Shown: piece by piece, positions 35,638 through 45,176 of the stretch
How positions within the stretch are numbered: the first letter of the stretch is position 1
Layout of the letters: every line of letters starts with the position of its first letter
Notes under the pieces: model-generated
Database searches by the model: none
What the model was told of the DNA's origin: nothing
Seen by the model: only the letters and a program-made list of their open reading frames with translations
DNA from: PBB1 sp040400875
GTDB taxonomy: Bacteria > Pseudomonadota > Gammaproteobacteria > Burkholderiales > Burkholderiaceae_C
NCBI GenBank assembly: GCA_040400875.1
Contig: JBBAPK010000018.1
Location: 1-48,521 of the forward strand
DNA length: 48,521 nucleotides
Direction: 5' to 3'
Made by a program: the position numbers and the translations under genes

Positions 35638-38600
35638 ATGATCGCCCGCTTTTTCATCGATCGGCCCATCCTCGCCAACGTGCTGGCGCTGCTGATGCTG
35701 CTGCTGGGCGCGGTGTCGCTGGTCAACCTGCCGGTCGCTCAGTACCCGCAGTTCACGCCACCGACCATCCAGGTCACCACCAGCTACCCGGGGGCTAATG
35801 CGCTGACGGTGCAGCAGCAGGTGGCGCGCACGATCGAGCAGCAGGTCAATGGGGTGGAGGGCATGATCTACATGCAGTCCAACTCATCCAATGACGGTCG
35901 CTATTCGCTGACCGTGACCTTTGCGGTGGGAACCAACACCGATCAGGCGCAAGTGGCGGTGCAAAACAGGGTGGCGATCGCCACGCCCAAGCTGCCGTCG
36001 TCGGTGCAGCAGCAAGGCGTGGTGACCAAGAAGAAGTCGACCGCCATCTTGCAGATCGTGACGCTGACGTCGACCAACCCGAAGTTCGACGGGCTGTTCC
36101 TCAGCAACTACACCACCTTGCACCTGCACGACCGTCTGGCGCGACTGCCCGGCGTGTCCGATGTCACCGTGTTCGGCATCGGTCAGTACGGCATGCGCGT
36201 GTGGCTTGACGCCGCGCAGATGAGCCAGCGCGGCTTAAACCCATCTGACATCTCCAACGTCATCAGCCAGCAGAACCAGACAGTCACCGCGGGGCAGACC
36301 GGCATGCCGCCGGCACCCGCCGGTCAGCAGCAGCAACTCACGATCAATGTCGACGGCTCGCTGACGAATCCGCAAGACTTCGGCGATCTGATCGTGGCCA
36401 CCGCATCGGACGGCAGCACCACGCGGCTGCGTGATGTGGCGCGCATCGAGCTGGGCAGCTCCAGCTACAGCCAGACCTTCCATCTCGACAACCGCCCGGC
36501 AGCGGGCATCGCGATCTATCAGCTGCCCGACGCCAATGCGCTGGACACAGCGAACGCCGTGCGCGAGGAGATGGAGCGCCTGGCAGCCGACTTTCCGCCG
36601 GGGGTGGGCTACACGATCCCGCTCGACACCACGAAGTTCGTCACCGCGTCCATCAATGAGGTCTATCACACGCTGTTCGAGGCCGGCGCGCTCGTGCTGG
36701 TCGTGATCCTGGTGTTCTTGCAGAACTGGCGGGCCATGATGGTGCCGGCCACGACTGTGCCGATCACCATCATCGGGGCTTTCGCGGCGATGGCCGCACT
36801 GGGCTTTTCCATCAACCTGCTCACGCTGTTCGCCCTGGTGCTGTGCATCGGCATCGTGGTCGACGATGCGATCGTCGTGGTCGAAGGCGTAGCCCAGCAC
36901 CTCGAGCGCGGCAAGTCGGGCAAAGAGGCCGCGATCGAGGCCATGCGCGAGCTGATCGGCCCGATCATCGGCATCACGCTGGTGCTGGCTTCGGTGTTTC
37001 TGCCGGCGGCGTTCATTCCCGGCATCACCGGGCAGATGTACCGCCAGTTCGCGCTGGTCATCGCCGCCACCGCCATCCTCTCGGGCATCAACGCCATCAC
37101 CTTGAAGCCCACGCAGTCGGCCAGGTATCTGCGCGCGCCCGATCCCCATCACAAGCCGGGCTGGTTCTCACGCGTGTTCAACCGCCTTCTCGCTCGCTTC
37201 GAGGACGCCTACATTCGCCTGGCCGCGCGCATGATCCGGCACTGCTGGCTCAGCGCCTTCATCGCGTTTGTCTTGATCGGCGGGGCGATCTTCGGCTTCA
37301 TGCGGGTGCCCACCGGCTTCATCCCCACCGAGGATCAGGGCTACATGCTGATCGCGGTGCAATTGCCCGACGCTGCCTCTTTGCAGCGCACTGATGAGGT
37401 GTTGCGAGAGATCGCTGACAAGAGCCGCGCTGTGCCCGGCGTCGAGCATGCCCTGACCATTGGCGGTGTCTCGCCGCTCGATGCCAACGCCAGCGTGTCC
37501 AGCGCTGGGCTGGTCTACCTGACGCTGGTGGATTGGTCCAAGCGCGGACCCGGTCAGGACTTGCTCAGCCTGTACGAAAACCTCAGCAAGGCGATGAACG
37601 ACATCCCCGGTGTCAGCGCCAAGGTGCTGGTGCCGCCGCCGATTCCGGGGCTGGGCTTGTCGGGCGGGTTCCAGATGCAGGTTCAGCTGACCGATGGCAG
37701 CAACGACTACCGCAAGCTCGAGCGGGCCACCCAGGCCGTGGTTGATGCGGCGAGCGCCGACGAACGCATCATGCTGGCGTTCACCTCGTTGCGGGTGTCT
37801 GTGCCTCAGGTGCGGCTGTCGCTCAACGCGGCGCGTGCCGAGACGCTCGGTGTGTCCGTGGGGGCCGCGTACAGCGCCATCGAAAGCTACCTGGGCGCGT
37901 CCTACGTCAACCAGTTCCCCAAGTTCGGGCAGAACTTTGCGGTCTACCTGCAAGCCGATGACAAGTTCCGGCGCGATCTGGACGCCGTGGGTCGCTTGAC
38001 GGTGCGCAGCAGTTCGGGCGTGATGGTTCCGCTCAGCGCCTTCATGGACTTCACGCCCGTCACCGGGCCGGCGGTTGCCCAGCAATTCAACCTAATGCCC
38101 ACGGCCGTGATCAACGGCGCTGCGGCCAACGGCCACAGCTCAGGCGAAGCCTTGGCTTTGCTTGAAGAGCTGGCTGGGCGGCTGCTGCCGCCTGGCGTGG
38201 GTTACGAGTGGGCCGGCATGTCGTATCAGGAAAAGCTGGTCGGTGGTGCGGTGGGTCTGGTGTTCGCGCTGGCGCTGCTGCTCGTCTATCTGGTGCTCGC
38301 CGGGCAGTACGAGTCGTGGCTGACGCCGGTGCCGGTGTTGCTGGCCGTGCCCTTGTCGCTGGTCGGCACGGTGGCTTTGCTGCTCGCGGTCGGCCTGGCC
38401 AACAACATCTATGTGCAGATCGGTCTGGTGTTGCTGATCGCGATGTCGGCCAAGAACGCCATCCTCATCGTCGAGGTGGCCAATGAGCTGTTCCGATCCA
38501 GCGGCATGAGCCTGGAAAACGCGGCGCTCGAGGGCACGCGGCGCAGGTTCCGCCCCATTTTGATGACCTCGTTTGCCTTCATCCTCGGCGTGGTGCCCTT

Positions 38601-38820
38601 GATCGCTGCCAGCGGTGCCGGTGCGTCGGCGCGCAAGTCGATCGGCGTCACGGTGTTTTCGGGGATGCTCGCTTCGACGGTGCTGGCGGTGGCCTTCGTG
38701 CCGGTGTTTTTTGTGCTCATCGGAAAACTTCAATGCTGGCTGCAGGTACGGCGAGGTGCGGTGCCCGATGCCGGCATCGCGCTGACTGAGCCGGCAGACC
38801 AACAGGGAGCATCGAGTTGA
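35638..38820 (+). CDS. RND multidrug efflux pump, HAE1 family (first of two)
   Basis: 1060 residues, AcrB-like. N-terminal helix FIDRPILANVLALLMLLLGA, a large periplasmic porter domain, 12 membrane helices in two halves. The proton relay is intact: Asp409-Asp410 in helix 4 (IGIVVDDAIVVVEG), Lys939 in helix 10 (AMSAKNAILIVEVAN) and an arginine in the RRRFRPILMTSFAF region. So it should be an active drug/proton antiporter. ATG at 35638, 37 bp after the adaptor stop, is the family start. The stop codon overlaps the TTG start of the next pump. The substrate is not predictable. Confidence 0.95.
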   Translation: MIARFFIDRPILANVLALLMLLLGAVSLVNLPVAQYPQFTPPTIQVTTSYPGANALTVQQQVARTIEQQVNGVEGMIYMQSNSSNDGRYSLTVTFAVGTNTDQAQVAVQNRVAIATPKLPSSVQQQGVVTKKKSTAILQIVTLTSTNPKFDGLFLSNYTTLHLHDRLARLPGVSDVTVFGIGQYGMRVWLDAAQMSQRGLNPSDISNVISQQNQTVTAGQTGMPPAPAGQQQQLTINVDGSLTNPQDFGDLIVATASDGSTTRLRDVARIELGSSSYSQTFHLDNRPAAGIAIYQLPDANALDTANAVREEMERLAADFPPGVGYTIPLDTTKFVTASINEVYHTLFEAGALVLVVILVFLQNWRAMMVPATTVPITIIGAFAAMAALGFSINLLTLFALVLCIGIVVDDAIVVVEGVAQHLERGKSGKEAAIEAMRELIGPIIGITLVLASVFLPAAFIPGITGQMYRQFALVIAATAILSGINAITLKPTQSARYLRAPDPHHKPGWFSRVFNRLLARFEDAYIRLAARMIRHCWLSAFIAFVLIGGAIFGFMRVPTGFIPTEDQGYMLIAVQLPDAASLQRTDEVLREIADKSRAVPGVEHALTIGGVSPLDANASVSSAGLVYLTLVDWSKRGPGQDLLSLYENLSKAMNDIPGVSAKVLVPPPIPGLGLSGGFQMQVQLTDGSNDYRKLERATQAVVDAASADERIMLAFTSLRVSVPQVRLSLNAARAETLGVSVGAAYSAIESYLGASYVNQFPKFGQNFAVYLQADDKFRRDLDAVGRLTVRSSSGVMVPLSAFMDFTPVTGPAVAQQFNLMPTAVINGAAANGHSSGEALALLEELAGRLLPPGVGYEWAGMSYQEKLVGGAVGLVFALALLLVYLVLAGQYESWLTPVPVLLAVPLSLVGTVALLLAVGLANNIYVQIGLVLLIAMSAKNAILIVEVANELFRSSGMSLENAALEGTRRRFRPILMTSFAFILGVVPLIAASGAGASARKSIGVTVFSGMLASTVLAVAFVPVFFVLIGKLQCWLQVRRGAVPDAGIALTEPADQQGASS

Positions 38821-41800
38821 TCGCCAAGTTTTTCATCGAGCGGCCGGTGCTGGCCAATGTGGGCGCCATCCTGATGCTGGTGCTGGGCGCCGTGGCGGTG
38901 ATCAACCTGCCGGTGGAGCAGTACCCCGCGCTGACGCCGCCCACCATCCAGGTCACCACCAGCTATCCGGGGGCCAGCGCCGCAGCGGTGCAGCAGCAGG
39001 TCGCGCGCGTCATCGAGCAGCAGGTCAATGGCGTCGAAGGCATGCTGTACGTGCAGTCGTATGCCTCCAACAGCGGCGACTACTCGCTGACCGTGAGTTT
39101 TGCGGTGGGCACCAATGCCGATCAGGCGCAAGTGGCCGTGCAAAACCGCGTCAACATCGCCATGCCGACGCTGCCCGATGCGGTGCAGCAGCAAGGCGTG
39201 GCCACGCTCAAGAAGTCCACCGCCATCTTGCAGATCATCACGCTGACGTCGTCGCAAAAGCAGCACGACTCGCTGTTTCTGAGCAACTACGCCAGCTTGC
39301 AGTTGCGTGACCGGCTGGCCCGGCTGCCCGGCGTGGCCGACGTCAAGGTGTTTGGGGTGGGCGACTATTCGATGCGCGTATGGCTCGATACCGCGCAGAT
39401 GCGCCAGCGCGGGCTCGATCCAGCCAGCGTCGTCAACATCATCAGCCAGCAAAACCAGAGCATCAGTGCCGGCCAGATCGGCATGCCGCCCACGCCGGCC
39501 GGCCAGCAGCAGCAACTCACGGTCACCGTGGACAGCCCTATGACCAGCCCCGAAGACTTCGGCAAGCTGATCTTGCTCACCGCCTCCGACGGCAGCATCA
39601 CGCGGCTGAAAGACGTGGCGCGGCTGGAGTTGGGCAGCGTGGACTACAACCAGGACTTCCACTTCGACAACAAGCCGTCGGCCGGCATCACCATTTATCA
39701 GCTGCCGTCGGCCAATGCGCTGGACACCTCCAAGGCCGTGCGTGACGTGCTCGATCAGGCGGCCAAGGACTTCCCGCAGGGCATGGCCTACGACGTGCCT
39801 TTCGACACCACGGTGTTCGTCAAGTCGTCGATTCACGGGATCTACCAAACGCTGATTGAAGCCGGCGTGCTGGTGCTCATCGTCATCCTGGTGTTTTTGC
39901 AGAACTGGCGCGCCACCATGGTGCCGGCCACCACCGTGCCCATCACCATCATCGGCTCCTTCGCGGCGATGGCCATGCTCGGGTTCAGCGTGAATTTCCT
40001 GACGCTGTTTGCGCTGGTGCTGTGCATCGGCATCGTGGTCGATGACGCCATCGTGGTCGTCGAGAGCGTGGCCCAGCACATCGAGCAAGGACAAAGCCCC
40101 AGACAGGCGGCCATCGACGCGATGGGCGAGTTGATGGGCCCCATCATCGGCATCACGCTGGTGCTGATCTCGGTGTTTCTGCCCGCGGCCTTCATCTCGG
40201 GCATCACCGGGCAGATGTATCGCCAGTTCGCGCTGGTCATCGCCGCCACCGCGCTGCTCTCAGGCATCAACGCGATCACGCTCAAGCCCACGCAGTCGGC
40301 ACAGTACCTGCGCGCGCAAGACGCCAGCCGCCAGCCCAACGCGTTCTCGCGCGGATTCAACCGCGTATTTGCCCAGACCGAGGCGGCTTATCTGCGCTTG
40401 ATAGGCGCGCTGCTGCGCAGGCGGCTGAGTGCCACGGCGCTGGGCATCGTTTTGATCGCTGTGGCCAGTTACGGCTTTAGCCGTGTGCCCACCGATTTCC
40501 TGCCGGTCGAAGACCAAGGCTATGTGGTGGTGGCCGTGCAGTTGCCCGACGCCGCGGCCTTCGAGCGCACGCAGCAGGTGCTCAAGGAGGTGGTCGATGC
40601 CACCCTCAAGGTGCCGGGCGTGTTGCACGCGATCAGCTTCGGCGGCGTGTCGCCATTCGACGGCGACTCGATGTTGTCGAGCAATGCGACCTTGTCCAAC
40701 GGCGGTCTGGTCTACGTGATGCTCAAGGACTGGAAAGATCGTGGCGACGCAGAAGATCTGGCCAGCATCCAGGCCCAACTCACCCAGATGTTGAAGCAGT
40801 GGCCCGAGGCGGGCGGTCGCGTGCTGATCCCGCCGGCCATCAACGGGCTGGGCATCTCAAGCGGTTTCCAGATGCAGCTCGAGCTGGTCGACGGCAGTGG
40901 CGACTTCAAGAAGCTCGGCGAGGCGGCTGACCTCATGATCAAGGCCGCCCAGGCCGACCCGCGCATCGAGTACGCCTTCACCTCGTTGCGAGCCGGCGTG
41001 CCGCAAATCGAGATCCGGCTCAACCGCGCGCGCGCCGAAAGCGTGGGTGTGTCGGTGGGAGACGCCTACAGCGCGATCCAGAGCTACCTCGGCTCCACCT
41101 ACGTCAACCTGTTTTCTCTGTACGGCCAGAACTTCACCGTTTATGTGCAGGCCGATCCGAAGTACCGCGCCGACGTCTTGAAAGTGGGCGACATCTCGGT
41201 GCTCAGCCGCTCCAAAGTGATGGTGCCCATCAGCAGCTTCATCGACATTTCAGACACCACTGGCCCCGCGATTGCGGCTCAGTACAACCTCATGCCAACT
41301 GCACCGGTCATCGGCGCTGCGGCCCCCGGTTTCAGCTCGGGCGAGGCACTCGATGCCATGGAAGAACTGGCCGCCAAGGTGCTGCCTGCGGGCGTGCGTT
41401 ACGAGTGGACGGGGCTGTCGTACCAGCAGCGGCTGGTCGGTGGCACGCTGGGCATGGTGTTTGGTCTGGCGCTGTTGCTGGTGTATCTGGTGCTGGCCGG
41501 TCAGTACGAATCGTGGTCGCTGCCGGTGCCGGTGCTGATGGCGGTGCCCTTGTCGCTGGTGGGCACCGCGCTGGCGCTGACCATCACCGGACTGCCCAAC
41601 AACATCTACGTTCAGATCGGGCTGGTGCTGCTGATCGCGCTGTCGGCCAAGAACGCCATTCTGATCGTGGAAGCGGCCGAAGAACTGCGCCACAAGGGTG
41701 GTGATCTGGTCGCGTCGGCGATTGAAGGATCACGGCGGCGATTCAGGCCCATCTTGATGACCTCGTTCGCCTTCATCCTCGGCGTGCTGCCGCTGGTGCT

Positions 41801-41966
41801 GGCCGAAGGCGCGGGTGCTGCGGCACGCCATTCGATCGGGCTGACTGTCTTCAGCGGCATGCTGGCGTCGACGCTGCTGGCGGTGTCTTTCGTGCCGGTG
41901 TTCTATGTGGTGGTCGAGGGGTTTCGATCACGCGGCACACCGCCCGCCAAGCCTGCCGCCGATTGA
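38817..41966 (+). CDS. RND multidrug efflux pump, HAE1 family (second of two)
   Basis: 1049 residues, a close paralogue of the preceding pump over its whole length (nearly every motif is shared, for example YPALTPPTIQVTTSYPGA against YPQFTPPTIQVTTSYPGA). It begins with TTG inside the TTGA overlap, so its translation depends on the first pump. Proton-relay residues are present: Asp409-Asp410 and Lys945. Two adjacent RND genes with one adaptor recall MdtABC, where MdtB and MdtC form a mixed trimer; whether these two also assemble together is inference. It ends 39 bp from the converging EF-hand gene. Confidence 0.95.
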   Translation: MIAKFFIERPVLANVGAILMLVLGAVAVINLPVEQYPALTPPTIQVTTSYPGASAAAVQQQVARVIEQQVNGVEGMLYVQSYASNSGDYSLTVSFAVGTNADQAQVAVQNRVNIAMPTLPDAVQQQGVATLKKSTAILQIITLTSSQKQHDSLFLSNYASLQLRDRLARLPGVADVKVFGVGDYSMRVWLDTAQMRQRGLDPASVVNIISQQNQSISAGQIGMPPTPAGQQQQLTVTVDSPMTSPEDFGKLILLTASDGSITRLKDVARLELGSVDYNQDFHFDNKPSAGITIYQLPSANALDTSKAVRDVLDQAAKDFPQGMAYDVPFDTTVFVKSSIHGIYQTLIEAGVLVLIVILVFLQNWRATMVPATTVPITIIGSFAAMAMLGFSVNFLTLFALVLCIGIVVDDAIVVVESVAQHIEQGQSPRQAAIDAMGELMGPIIGITLVLISVFLPAAFISGITGQMYRQFALVIAATALLSGINAITLKPTQSAQYLRAQDASRQPNAFSRGFNRVFAQTEAAYLRLIGALLRRRLSATALGIVLIAVASYGFSRVPTDFLPVEDQGYVVVAVQLPDAAAFERTQQVLKEVVDATLKVPGVLHAISFGGVSPFDGDSMLSSNATLSNGGLVYVMLKDWKDRGDAEDLASIQAQLTQMLKQWPEAGGRVLIPPAINGLGISSGFQMQLELVDGSGDFKKLGEAADLMIKAAQADPRIEYAFTSLRAGVPQIEIRLNRARAESVGVSVGDAYSAIQSYLGSTYVNLFSLYGQNFTVYVQADPKYRADVLKVGDISVLSRSKVMVPISSFIDISDTTGPAIAAQYNLMPTAPVIGAAAPGFSSGEALDAMEELAAKVLPAGVRYEWTGLSYQQRLVGGTLGMVFGLALLLVYLVLAGQYESWSLPVPVLMAVPLSLVGTALALTITGLPNNIYVQIGLVLLIALSAKNAILIVEAAEELRHKGGDLVASAIEGSRRRFRPILMTSFAFILGVLPLVLAEGAGAAARHSIGLTVFSGMLASTLLAVSFVPVFYVVVEGFRSRGTPPAKPAAD

Positions 41967-42005
41967 GCGGCGGTCAGGCTCGGGGTATCGCTTGCACGGT
42001 CTGGC

Positions 42006-42275
42006 TTACATCTTGTCGGCCATGGCCTTGATCTGGTCGGCGGTGACGTAGCCCTTCTTGTCGGCATCGATCTTGTCGAAGTTTTTCGCCACGCGTGGCA
42101 TGCCGGCCTTGGCTTCCTCGAGCGTGAGCTTGCCGTCGTGGTTCACGTCAGCGGCTGCGAATTTTTCATCGATCTGCTTGTCCATGGCGCTGGTGGCCCA
42201 TGCGGACTGAGCGAAGGTGGCGGCCACGGCCAGCAAGGCGGCAGCGCAGAGAATCGGCTTGGGGGAAGAACGCAT
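42006..42275 (-). CDS. Small exported EF-hand calcium-binding protein
   Basis: 89 residues. A signal peptide (ILCAAALLAVAATFAQSAWA) leads to a mature part of about 62 residues with two EF-hands. The first loop, DVNHDGKLTLEE (43-54), is canonical with all calcium ligands. The second (70-81, DADKKGYVTADQ) has Lys at position 5 and Gln at position 12, so it probably binds weakly or not at all. It is probably a periplasmic calcium buffer or sensor with unknown partner. It converges on the RND operon and diverges from tilS across 134 bp. Confidence 0.88.
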   Translation of the reverse strand: MRSSPKPILCAAALLAVAATFAQSAWATSAMDKQIDEKFAAADVNHDGKLTLEEAKAGMPRVAKNFDKIDADKKGYVTADQIKAMADKM

Positions 42276-42409
42276 GAATGGACTCCGGTGGTTGGGTTGA
42301 GCGCCAATGTGAATCTCCAGTTGGCGCGATCGGGAGTGTAGTGAGCCGTTTTTCCCAAAAGCGCCGAGTCCCTATCTCAGACCCAGATGAGCGATCACGA
42401 AAACTGCCG

Positions 42410-43735
42410 ATGCAAGCTGCTGTGAATGCCAAGGATGCGAACCAGGTGGTGGCTGTGGCCTACAGCGGCGGCCGTGATTCAGCGGCCTTGTTGCATGCCA
42501 CATTGATGTCGGCCCAGACGTCGGGCTGGCAGGTGGTGGCGCTGCACGTGAACCATGGGCTCAGTACGCATGCCGACCAGTGGGAGCGTTTTTGCGCTGA
42601 CCAGTGCGCCTCATGGGCTGCGCAGGGTCTTGCGGTGCGGTTTGCTTCGTCGCGCTTGAGCACCCAACCCCAGACCGGCGACAGCATCGAGGCGTGGGCG
42701 CGGCGAGAGCGCTATGCGGCGCTGCGCACCATGGCCATCGCGCATGGGGCCACCGTGGTGCTGCTGGCCCATCACCGACGTGATCAGGCCGAGACCTTGC
42801 TGCTGCAAGCCTTGCGCTCGGCGGGCGTGGCGGGTCTGGCAGGCATGCCGCGCCAGATCGAGCGCGATGGCCTGGTGTGGATGCGTCCTTGGCTCGAATG
42901 GCCCCGCAGCGCCATCGAGGCCTATGTGCAGCAACACCGCATTGCCTATGTCGACGACGACAGCAACAGCGATGACCGCTATGCGCGCAACCGGCTGCGC
43001 CAGCGCGTGTGGCCTGCGCTTGAAGAGGCCTTTGCCGATGCCGAGCCGGCACTGGCCGTCGCTGCCACCTGGGCGCAGCAGGCGCAAGACTGTCTTGATG
43101 AGCTGGCCGCTGCCGATCTGGCCACACGCATCGATTCCGCAGGCTTGCGCATCGACGGGCTTTTTGAGCTGTCGCCAGCGCGCCGCGTGAATGCCTTGCG
43201 CGCGTGGCTGCGGCAGCAAAGCGGTGCACCGGCGCCAGCCTCGCTCATCGAGCGGCTGGGCCACGAGTTGCAATCCAGCGGCACCGCGTCATGGCCGATG
43301 AACGGCGCCACCTTGCATCGCCGTCGAGGGCGCCTGACTTTCGTGGCCAAGGCAAGCGCTGCGTTGCCCATGGTTCATGAGCGCGAGACCACCTTGCAGC
43401 TGCGCCGCGCCGGCAGCTATCGCCTGGCAGGGTGGGGCGGGGTGCTGCGGGTGACGCGCGTGAAGCACGGCGGTGTGCCGCTGGCCTGGCTGGCCCAGAT
43501 TGAACTGCGCGAACGCTCAGGAGGCGAGCAGTTTCAAGCCGGCCTCGGGCGTCCGGCGCGCAGCCTGAAAAAGCAGTTTCAGGCCGCCGATCTGCCGGCC
43601 TGGCAGCGTCACGGCCCGCTCATCTACAGCGGCGGGCAGCTCGTGTTCGTGCCCGGTCTGGGCATCGACGCGCGTGTCATCGGCTTGCCCGGTCAGGCGC
43701 AGGTGGTGCTGGCTTGGGAGCCTGCGCAGCCCTAA
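42410..43735 (+). CDS. tilS: tRNA(Ile)-lysidine synthase
   Basis: 441 residues from ATG 42410. TilS modifies the CAU anticodon of a minor tRNA-Ile with lysidine, changing it from Met to Ile decoding. The PP-loop is VAVAYSGGRDSAALLHA (Ser19-Ser24); LLAHHRRDQAETLLLQALR, RPWLEWPRSAIEAYV and DDDSNSDDRYARNRLR are typical. A C-terminal TilS domain follows (RSLKKQFQAADLPAWQRHG). An in-frame start at 42278 adds unrelated residues. It is 31 bp before lysC. In related genomes it usually follows accA directly; here a 9.4-kb block lies between. Confidence 0.94.
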   Translation: MQAAVNAKDANQVVAVAYSGGRDSAALLHATLMSAQTSGWQVVALHVNHGLSTHADQWERFCADQCASWAAQGLAVRFASSRLSTQPQTGDSIEAWARRERYAALRTMAIAHGATVVLLAHHRRDQAETLLLQALRSAGVAGLAGMPRQIERDGLVWMRPWLEWPRSAIEAYVQQHRIAYVDDDSNSDDRYARNRLRQRVWPALEEAFADAEPALAVAATWAQQAQDCLDELAAADLATRIDSAGLRIDGLFELSPARRVNALRAWLRQQSGAPAPASLIERLGHELQSSGTASWPMNGATLHRRRGRLTFVAKASAALPMVHERETTLQLRRAGSYRLAGWGGVLRVTRVKHGGVPLAWLAQIELRERSGGEQFQAGLGRPARSLKKQFQAADLPAWQRHGPLIYSGGQLVFVPGLGIDARVIGLPGQAQVVLAWEPAQP

Positions 43736-43766
43736 AATCGTGGGCTGCCTCAAACACTCCACCCCT

Positions 43767-45047
43767 ATGGCTCTCACAGTTCACAAATACGGCGGCACCT
43801 CGATGGGCTCGACCGAGCGCATCCGCAACGTCGCCAAGCGCGTGGCCAAGTGGTCGCGTGCCGGTCACCAGATGGTTGTCGTGCCGTCGGCGATGAGCGG
43901 CGAAACCAATCGCCTGCTCGGCTTGGCCAAAGAACTCTCACCCAGCGGCAGCTCGCCCGAGTTGCTGCGCGAACTCGACACGATCGCCTGCACCGGCGAG
44001 CAGGTGTCGGTTGGCTTGCTGGCCATCGCCTTGCAGGCCGAAGGACTTCAGGCGGTGAGCTACTCGGGCTGGCAAGTGCCCATCAAGACCGATTCGTCCT
44101 TCACCAAGGCGCGCATCCAGAGCATTGACGACCAGCGCGTGCGTGCCGATCTGGCCGCCGGCAAGGTGGTCGTGATCACCGGCTTTCAGGGCGTGGACGA
44201 GCATCAGAACATCACCACGCTCGGCCGTGGTGGCTCGGACACCTCGGCGGTGGCTGTGGCTGCAGCCCTGAAGGCCAATGAGTGCCTGATCTACACCGAC
44301 GTCGATGGCGTGTACACCACCGACCCGCGCATCGTTCCCGAGGCCCGTCGCCTGCACACCATCAGCTTCGAGGAAATGCTCGAGATGGCCAGCCTCGGCT
44401 CCAAGGTCTTGCAGATCCGCTCGGTCGAGTTTGCCGGCAAGTACCGCGTGCCGCTGCGCGTGCTGTCGAGCTTCACGCCGTGGGACATCGACATCACAGA
44501 AGAGGCCCGTTCGGGCACGCTGATCACTTTCGAAGAGGACGTAAAAATGGAACAAGCCGTCGTTTCGGGCATCGCCTTCAATCGCGACGAAGCCAAGGTC
44601 AGCCTGATTGGCGTGCCAGACAAGCCGGGCATCGCCTTTCAAATCCTCGGGCCGGTGGCCGAGGCCAACATCGATGTCGACGTGATCATCCAGAACATGT
44701 CGCACGACGGCAAGACCGACTTCTCGTTCACCGTGCACCGCAACGAATACGCCCGCACCATCGAACTGCTGCAAAACGTGGTGCTGCCCCAGGTGGGCGC
44801 GGCCACGGTGGCGGGCGATCCCAAGATCTGCAAGGTCAGCATCGTGGGCATCGGCATGCGATCGCACGTGGGCGTGGCCAGCAAGATGTTCGGCACCCTG
44901 AGCGACGAAGGCATCAACATCCAGATGATCACCACCAGCGAGATCAAGACCAGCGTGGTGATCGACGAGAAATACATGGAATTGGCCGTGCGATCGCTGC
45001 ACAAGGCATTCGGATTGGATGCCCCGCTCGCGGCCACTGCGGCATAA
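43767..45047 (+). CDS. lysC: Aspartate kinase
   Basis: 426 residues, the monofunctional form. It phosphorylates aspartate, the first step to lysine, threonine and methionine. The N-terminal kinase motif KYGGTSMGS, TLGRGGSDTSAVAVAAAL and IYTDVDGVYTTDPR mark the catalytic domain; the C-terminal part (about 265-426) has two ACT domains (GIAFQILGPVAEANIDVDVI and GVASKMFGTLSDEGINIQMI) that usually sense lysine and threonine. In the C-terminal half, ATG at 44547 (MEQAVVSGIAFN) could give a separate regulatory subunit, as in Corynebacterium and Bacillus, but this is not shown here. tRNA-Ser follows 13 bp after the stop. Confidence 0.97.
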   Translation: MALTVHKYGGTSMGSTERIRNVAKRVAKWSRAGHQMVVVPSAMSGETNRLLGLAKELSPSGSSPELLRELDTIACTGEQVSVGLLAIALQAEGLQAVSYSGWQVPIKTDSSFTKARIQSIDDQRVRADLAAGKVVVITGFQGVDEHQNITTLGRGGSDTSAVAVAAALKANECLIYTDVDGVYTTDPRIVPEARRLHTISFEEMLEMASLGSKVLQIRSVEFAGKYRVPLRVLSSFTPWDIDITEEARSGTLITFEEDVKMEQAVVSGIAFNRDEAKVSLIGVPDKPGIAFQILGPVAEANIDVDVIIQNMSHDGKTDFSFTVHRNEYARTIELLQNVVLPQVGAATVAGDPKICKVSIVGIGMRSHVGVASKMFGTLSDEGINIQMITTSEIKTSVVIDEKYMELAVRSLHKAFGLDAPLAATAA

Positions 45048-45060
45048 TCCGGGCTGGCTT

Positions 45061-45153
45061 GGAGGCGTGACCGAGTGGCCGAAGGTGCTCCCCTGCTAAG
45101 GGAGTATGGGGCTTAAAACTCCATCAAGGGTTCGAATCCCTTCGCCTCCTCCA
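45061..45153 (+). tRNA. tRNA-Ser (anticodon GCU)
   Basis: The acceptor stem GGAGGCG pairs fully with CGCCTCC (45143-45149). The anticodon stem CTCCC/GGGAG encloses CTGCTAA, giving GCU for AGC and AGU codons. A long variable arm (around TATGGGGCTTAAAACTCCAT) marks a class II tRNA, and AAGGGTTCGAATCCCTT is the T-arm. CCA is encoded (45151-45153). The discriminator base reads T (45150), whereas G is usual for bacterial tRNA-Ser. Confidence 0.96.
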
Positions 45154-45176
45154 ACCCCCCCCCGGGGGTTTTTTTT
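45153..45176 (+). terminator. Terminator of tRNA-Ser
   Basis: AAC(9) G(5) then T(8) can fold as AACCCCC/GGGGGTT with a C-loop and a T-run, directly after the CCA. It should end the lysC-tRNA transcript. Confidence 0.8.

Noticed and set aside
34416..40094. Several minus-strand frames of 300-450 codons opposite the RND operon
   Set aside because: They mirror the tandem pump duplication and have no recognisable motifs; the plus-strand pumps are intact.
43736..43766. Lysine riboswitch before lysC
   Set aside because: Only 31 bp separate tilS and lysC, far too little for a lysine riboswitch; a TAAAAT at the tilS stop may be a -10 box but no -35 fits.
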